Source of the DNA: Dermatemys mawii
Lineage: Eukaryota; Chordata; Testudines; Dermatemydidae
Assembly: GCA_007922305.1 (NCBI GenBank)
Contig: ML677386.1
Location: 14,649,585 to 14,713,584 of the forward strand
Reading direction: 5' to 3'
Length of the DNA stretch: 64,000 nt
Part shown: positions 59,098 to 64,000 of the stretch, in pieces
How the letters are laid out: every line of letters starts with the position of its first letter
Position numbering within the stretch: position 1 is the stretch's first letter
Notes under the pieces: generated by a model
The model's input: only the letters and a program-made list of their open reading frames with translations
Database searches by the model: none
Told to the model about the DNA's origin: nothing
Made by a program: the position numbers and the translations under genes

Positions 59098-59361
59098 CTA
59101 TAGTGGTTTTACTTGGATCACATTTATTTTTGTGCCGTTGTGTTTGCTGCTGTTGTCCATTTGCTGGGTGTCATCGCCAGTGATGATAAAAATGATTGAG
59201 GAAGAGCTAAAAGTCACTTTCTTCTTTGGCCTGCCCCCAGCTTTCTGGGACATAACGATTGGTCTTATTGGCTTTTCATTCCCTAACACTGGTATTTCTT
59301 TCACGGTCCTCTGGAATCTTAACAGGCGAAAGCACAAGAGCTGCAAAAGGCATTGTCGAAA
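59098..59361 (-). CDS. OPN3: Encephalopsin (OPN3), last coding exon
   Basis: This exon encodes the final 87 residues of OPN3, the cytoplasmic tail after TM7, and ends in TAG (59098-59100). The upstream sequence TTTTCCTCTACAG (minus strand) is a good acceptor, and the exon opens in phase 0 with [18 protein letters not shown], the helix 8 region. The tail then holds [27 protein letters not shown] and the terminus INVIQVKPL. These blocks closely match vertebrate OPN3 and are not shared with visual opsins. The reading frame is clean. OPN3 is a non-visual opsin, expressed in brain and other tissues, that binds retinal and couples to G proteins. The frame upstream of the acceptor stays open for a while, but this is intron read-through. 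Confidence 0.95.
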   Translation of the reverse strand, partial: FRQCLLQLLCFRLLRFQRTVKEIPVLGNEKPIRPIVMSQKAGGRPKKKVTFSSSSIIFIITGDDTQQMDNSSKHNGTKINVIQVKPL

Positions 59362-60190
59362 CTGTAGAGGAAAAATTAGACTCAGATTACATCTTTCAAA
59401 GCTCTCCCTTTCACACAATGCATCCACTGACAAGTGTATCAAGTAGTTCTCAGTGAATTGTTCTACCAGTCTCTGTAGTTGCCAAAACTGGTTTTGAATT
59501 ATCAGTAGTCCAATGAACTTAACTGGCTCATTTACTGGGTACCTTTCCTCCTTATGCACCCAACACACTCCAATGAGCTGGAGGGGACCAACTAGCTGGT
59601 TGAGATCACTGTTACTTAGTTAACTATGTTGCCAGTAGAGGGTTCCATAATCCCTAGAGAACAGGAAAAGGAGGTAACTGGGAACTGGGCTCAGGAGAGA
59701 CTGGGCAGTAATTGGAGAGGTTGCATACAAGTAAGAACAGTAGGTCACACACAATAGCCTAGAAGTTGGCTATGGAGAGGGGGTAAGAGAGCCTGCAATG
59801 TTTGTCTCTGAGCTCTTTTCTACAGAGTGGAGGTGGTGTACCACAACACTCCCAGAGCCACCCTGTGGTGGGGCTGGTTACTGGGCATCTGAGCATGGGC
59901 TGCTTTAGAATAGATCTAACTTTTTTTTTTCATGAACTTAATATCACCAACTTCAAATATTCAAAAATCATCAGTTAGGCACCCCCAAAAATGATGTTTG
60001 GCTTAATCAAGATTTTGGAGCCTCTAGAGTTCAATATGTTAAGTTTTTTTACCCTACAACCAATAAAAAAAAAGTTTCTCCTGTGATTGCATGGCTCCAG
60101 AAAATGAAACTTTATTAAAACTCCAAATTTTATGGACTTGCAATAACATCCCAATGGTCAGCAACAATGAACAAACTAATTTCCTTTTGA

Positions 60191-60389
60191 GCAGGAGTGA
60201 AAGTAGAAATGGGGACTTACTGGTACAGGGCTGGGTTGGGGCCAGCTCTGGGCAGTGGAAGGGGCAGGGCTGGGGGTTGAGCCAGCGCTGGCCCGCCCTG
60301 TACCGGTAACTGCCCCTTCTTCCTCCCGCCAGGGTAGCAGCGGCTGTCAGGGTTCAGGGCACACCGGCTTACTTTTACCGCTGCTTTTG
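60191..60389. mobile_element. MITE in OPN3 intron
   Basis: The left end GCAGGAGTGAAAGTA and right end, inverted, GCAGCGGTAAAAGTA match at 13 of 15 positions. The interior is GC-rich with GGTACAGGGC / GCCCTGTACC as a nested palindrome. Confidence 0.65.
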
Positions 60390-61682
60390 AGTAAAAATAG
60401 TGGTGGTAAGGAAAACTATTAAATGCTTCCCCCCGTTAATGGATTTAGATCTGGGATGTGACTTGCGTCCGTCTGTCCCATTTAAACCACAATCATGTGA
60501 TCTTACTTTACAGATATGTAGTGCAAGATATTTCATCACAACTCTCCTGATTAGATAGAATTTTTAAGGCTTCCAAAAGCAGAACTGTGGAAAATTTGCT
60601 TTTATTTTCACCATGAAAATGTGTACAGTATTTCTACATCTAAAAAGCCCCAACAACCCACCCCACCCGCCTTCAATTTCAGGACTTAGGTGGGAGAGTC
60701 TTTGGTGGCCAACCCCTCACCATTTTTAGGGGCTACCCTGTGCGATCATTTCCCCATCTTTGTCTCCCCGGGAATACTGCCTGGTAGGCAGCCTGCTTCC
60801 AATGATGCCTAGGACTCAGCCGCAAGTCAGAGACTGGGAAACCATCTACTGCAAAGTGCGGAGAGCCTAATGGTACTTGAAAATGTGACTCCAAGCTCTC
60901 TGCTCTGGGTCTGCTCACACTGGAACCCCAACAGGTCTCTAATGGAAATGTTCCTGTGTTTTGACAAAAGTTTTGTCTAATCTGCAATAGAGTCTACCAA
61001 ACATTTTGGGCTAGTGAATTGGCATTTTTCAATGAAACTTAGTTAAGTTTAGTCAGAAAACTTCCCACCAGCTCTAGGCATTATGTCTGAGATGAATTAA
61101 GCCCATGTATAGATATCAACCCTATAGAATATCACTTGGTAGATGGGTCCCTGGGAGCTTCAGTGATTTATGTGGTCACTATTGTAATGGACTGGGAATC
61201 AGTTTGTGATCTGGGGATTGAGTCAGAGCTTCTACATCAAAATCACTCGGTTCCAAATGTTCTTTATGTATATGACTGCAAGCCTCCCCCTCAACCACCC
61301 CAAGTGGGAGATCCTGGAAAACTTCATCTCTAAAAGGTAATCAAAAGTCAGGGGAGGCCTTTCAGAAAACATTCACATTTCTCTTGTCTTTGTCACATTA
61401 TGCTACCTTGTGTATTTAGAGAACCCTGTTGTATTGAAACTCTGCTTAAAGTAAATTAGAAAGTTTGATTAGATAGGCTGCATCTTGCAGCCTATTTCCA
61501 AATGATGCTTTGCTTCATAAGGGTGTTTATCTTTATTGTGCTACAAGTGATTTTCATAGAGATGCCTAGCTTCCTCACAGGTACCTTTTATAAATATGTT
61601 GATCTGTAAATCTCCATTCCCTTTTGTCCTGCAAAGGTTTATTCAGATAAGTTGGCTACTGCCACTAGAGCCCCTGGATACT

Positions 61683-61785
61683 TCCACTGCATGCATCCGA
61701 TGAAGTGGGTATTGGCCTATGAAAGCTTATGCTCTAATACTTTAGTTAGTCTTTAAGGTGCCACAGGAATCTTTGTTACTTCTGT
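61683..61785 (+). mobile_element. Penelope-like terminal segment in OPN3 intron
   Basis: It contains CATCCGATGAAGTGGGTATT, ATGAAAGCTTATGCTC and CTTTAAGGTGCCACAGG, the same block as at 30390-30450 and 45285-45350. Confidence 0.75.
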
Positions 61786-61924
61786 CACTAGAGAAGTAGC
61801 CTAATGCTCAGAAGAAAGACTAGGAAAGAAACCTATAATATTAAATCTCTTTTCTCATACAAAAGAAGTGTTTTCTGGTTTGTTCCCGTTTGAATTGCTC
61901 AAAATGCAATTCGCTACAATTCAC

Positions 61925-62350
61925 AAATTACTCTGACTGGACAGCCTTCCACTGGAAAAATATCAAACTGACAAAGCAAATGTTCCACAGGAACATGTCA
62001 ATTTTGACAAAATTGTCATTGTGAAAATAAGTGAAAATTGAATATTTTAAACAGTAGTTTCAACATTTTCAGAAAAATGTTTTGATTTTTTTCATTTTGA
62101 AATTGTTTTTAATTTAGAAATGTATTTTATTTGTGTAAAAAAAAAAAAGTTGAAGTCAAAATGAAATGTGTGTGGTTTTGTTTTTTTTTTGGTTAACAAA
62201 ACCTTTTGATATTCCTGAAGAAATTTCTGCAATAAATTTCATGAACAAAATTCAAAATTTTGACTCTTTGCCCCAATTTGTCACAAAACTAAATTTTAAA
62301 TTCTAGACTCTTTTTTGAACCAAAAATCTGTTTTTTCTAGTCAGCTCTAG
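61925..62350. repeat. AT-rich interspersed repeat ending CAGCTCTAG
   Basis: A-rich and T-rich blocks with AATTTTGACAAAATTG and TTCTAGTCAGCTCTAG. Shorter relatives are near 33130-33215, 51045-51165 and 60950-61077. The family is not named. Confidence 0.5.
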
Positions 62351-62568
62351 TGAACATCTTTATACATTAATATATTAAGATATAGCTTTTGGTTACAATA
62401 ATACTGATATGAAAAAAGTTAACTCTCAGAGTCACATCAGTACTTTGTGTAAAACTTACTATATTCAAATGTGTGTGTGGTTTTTTTGTTAAAGCATCCA
62501 TACCTCTTGGATTTCATTACAGAAGCATTCTACTGAAGTCTTATTTAAATTCATAATAAAACTCACAC

Positions 62569-62783
62569 TGTGGTCTTGGGGATAGAACACTGGACTAAGG
62601 CTCAGGAAACCTGGGTTTTATTCCTGGCTCTGCCACTAGCTTCCTGGGTGTCCTTGGGCGAATCACACCTCTCTCTGCCTCTGTTTCTCCATCTGTAAAG
62701 TGGAATAATGATACTCACCTCCTTTGCAAAATGCTTTGATACCATCTGATGAAAAGTGCTATACAAGAGTTAAATATTGTTAT
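62569..62783 (+). repeat. MIR-type SINE, well preserved, in OPN3 intron
   Basis: The tRNA-derived head has box A-like GGGGATAGAACACTGG and box B-like GGGTTTTATTCC. The core CCTTGGGCGAATCACACC and CCATCTGTAAAGTGGAATAA follow, then a LINE-type tail with AAAGTGCTATACAAGAGTTA. It is oriented against OPN3. Confidence 0.9.
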
Positions 62784-63385
62784 TTCTCTAATCCAGTCTA
62801 GAGTCTCTTGCACACCTTAATCTGAGCACTACAGCAGCCTTCTAAACTGTAACAGTAAAGCAGAGGATGCGAAATCCTAGATTACTATAGCAGTTGTAAA
62901 TTAAAGATAGATGTAGAGGCTGTGGTGTAGTTCTGGGATGCTCATCTAGGTTGAACTTCCTCCAAATCACCAAAGTTCTGGGTGCGATAAGGGTGCAGTT
63001 TGGATACGTTTCCAGTCTGATCTGCTTTAAAGGACATATTGGGCTAACCACTTTCAAACTTGCACACCTGAAGTTTGGATATCTGTTTCCATGTTTGTGG
63101 GGGAAGCAGCAAATGACAGAGAGGAAGTACGAGTCTAGTTTTCGCCCTGTTTGCCAATGTTGCCATGGGGAGGATGTGATATAATAATTCCACATTTGTG
63201 TGCTCAGGTGGGTATTTGAACACCTCAGTACCAATTTCTGACCCTTTTGCTAATAGGAGTGATTAAGTATGCTTAATTAAAGTATTCAAGTTTGAAAACT
63301 GGACTCCACATCCAGTATAATCCTCACAGCTGTGCCATATGCTTCCTTTTGAGTGCTCAGCAAAGTGAATTTGTGATTAACCTAC

Positions 63386-63637
63386 CTTTCTGCTCATGAA
63401 GATGTAGATGACTGGATTATATGCAGTGCTTGATTTGGCAAAGAAAGATGGGATGATAGCCACTGTTGGAGTTACAAGGTTGCTATAGCCAGAAGCTACT
63501 AAAAGGGAGACCACTGCATAAGGCATCCAACAGATAAGGAATGTGCAGATCATTAAAAAACACATTTTAGCCACTTTCTTTTCATATCTTAGGAGTTTGA
63601 TCACTTGAATGGTCTGAAAATCTTCAACACAGCGAAG
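63386..63637 (-). CDS. OPN3: Encephalopsin (OPN3), exon encoding TM6-TM7
   Basis: The 84-codon exon, phase 0 at both ends, runs from [14 protein letters not shown] to [12 protein letters not shown]. The acceptor is TTTTTTTTCCTCCTGCAG and the donor AAAG|GTAGGT (minus strand). It covers the end of intracellular loop 3, TM6 with the CWMP motif (CWxP of class A receptors), extracellular loop 3, and TM7. TM7 has the retinal Schiff-base lysine (FFAKSS, Lys codon at 63434-63436) and the NPVIY (NPxxY) motif. The [11 protein letters not shown] start of TM6 and the LVTPTVAI stretch are characteristic of OPN3. The downstream exon at 59098-59361 continues directly with helix 8. No lesions are seen, so the gene looks functional. 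Earlier exons lie beyond the right edge. Confidence 0.96.
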
Positions 63638-64000
63638 CTGCAGGAGGAAAAAAAGGAAAAAGCTGAAAACAAATGTAATGAATAGCTTTAATTTTTGTTA
63701 ATTCTCAATTCTCTAGCCTATAGTTTTTTAGGAGCAGAGACTATTAATTCCATTGCAAGACTCTCTTTAATTCTTTTGCAACTGAACAGGTGTGTTTCCT
63801 GCTCATTTATGATGTGTAGTAAATAAGGTGCCAATATAGTTTGAGGAAATACAGGAAAATGAACGTTCTGAAGAATGACATCAAATGACCTCAGATTACT
63901 TTTTCTTCATTCAAATGAAAGTATTTTAGGAAACTAACATGGACCCATCAATTAAGATAGAAAGTTTCTGATGTCCATTTCTTTTCTCAAATTTTGTATG
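63638..64000 (-). other. OPN3: OPN3 upstream intron, partial
   Basis: It starts at the acceptor of the TM6-TM7 exon (AG at 63638-63639, minus strand), preceded by a strong polypyrimidine tract. The preceding exon is not in the window. Confidence 0.85.

Larger units (their letters stand above)
59362..63385 (-). other. OPN3: OPN3 last intron (4024 bp)
   Basis: It is bounded by GT (63385-63384) and AG (59363-59362) on the minus strand and joins two phase-0 exons. It contains transposon debris: a MITE at 60191-60389, a repeat of the AACATTTT/CAGCTCTA type, a Penelope tail, and a MIR SINE. I see no nested gene here. Confidence 0.9.

Noticed and set aside
59362..59568. Extension of the OPN3 last-exon frame upstream of its acceptor
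   Set aside because: Sequence before TTTTCCTCTACAG does not match OPN3, while the exon at 63386-63637 joins in phase; the extension is intron.
1..64000. CRISPR arrays, bacterial operons, rRNA or canonical tRNA genes
   Set aside because: None seen; the window is vertebrate nuclear DNA and the only tRNA-like signals are MIR SINE heads.

Overview
This is vertebrate nuclear DNA, almost certainly from a non-avian sauropsid and most likely a turtle. The evidence is one clear opsin gene (OPN3, minus strand) plus a repeat landscape I recognise from turtle genomes: CR1 LINEs, MIR-type SINEs, Penelope-like retroelements, PIF/Harbinger and hAT transposons with many MITEs, and a family of short solo LTRs. 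The species call is inference from repeat memory, not from a database search.

Layout. Positions 1-1757 are the right part of a PIF/Harbinger transposon with a broken transposase. From 1.8 to about 29 kb I see no host gene, only old repeats: two solo LTRs of one family (5202-5821, 21640-22062), MIR SINEs, CR1 fragments (10.5-11.4 kb, 14.1-15.1 kb) and several MITEs. At 29.4-31.2 kb a probable solo retroviral-type LTR is split by a Penelope-like element. From 33 to 40 kb there is a third solo LTR, more SINE/LINE tails and a dead Ty3/Gypsy pol fragment. A complete 4.45 kb Harbinger transposon (40740-45192) sits inside another Penelope fragment. It carries both partner genes, a Myb/SANT-like protein on the plus strand and a DDE transposase on the minus strand, each with a few inactivating lesions. 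From 45.2 to 57 kb there are hAT MITEs with 8-bp target duplications, two more solo LTRs, CR1 pieces, and a hAT transposon whose transposase end is cut by a Harbinger MITE.

The only host gene I can support is OPN3 (encephalopsin). Its last coding exon is at 59098-59361 and the exon encoding TM6-TM7 at 63386-63637, on the minus strand. They are separated by a 4.0 kb intron, and the gene continues beyond the right edge. I found no exon of KMO, the usual tail-to-tail neighbour of OPN3.

Most of the interest lies in nested insertions, which give a readable order of events. Harbinger jumped into Penelope, Penelope into the TATA box of an LTR, and Harbinger MITEs into a hAT element. I found no convincing new cellular system, bacterial-type operon, CRISPR array or tRNA/rRNA gene.
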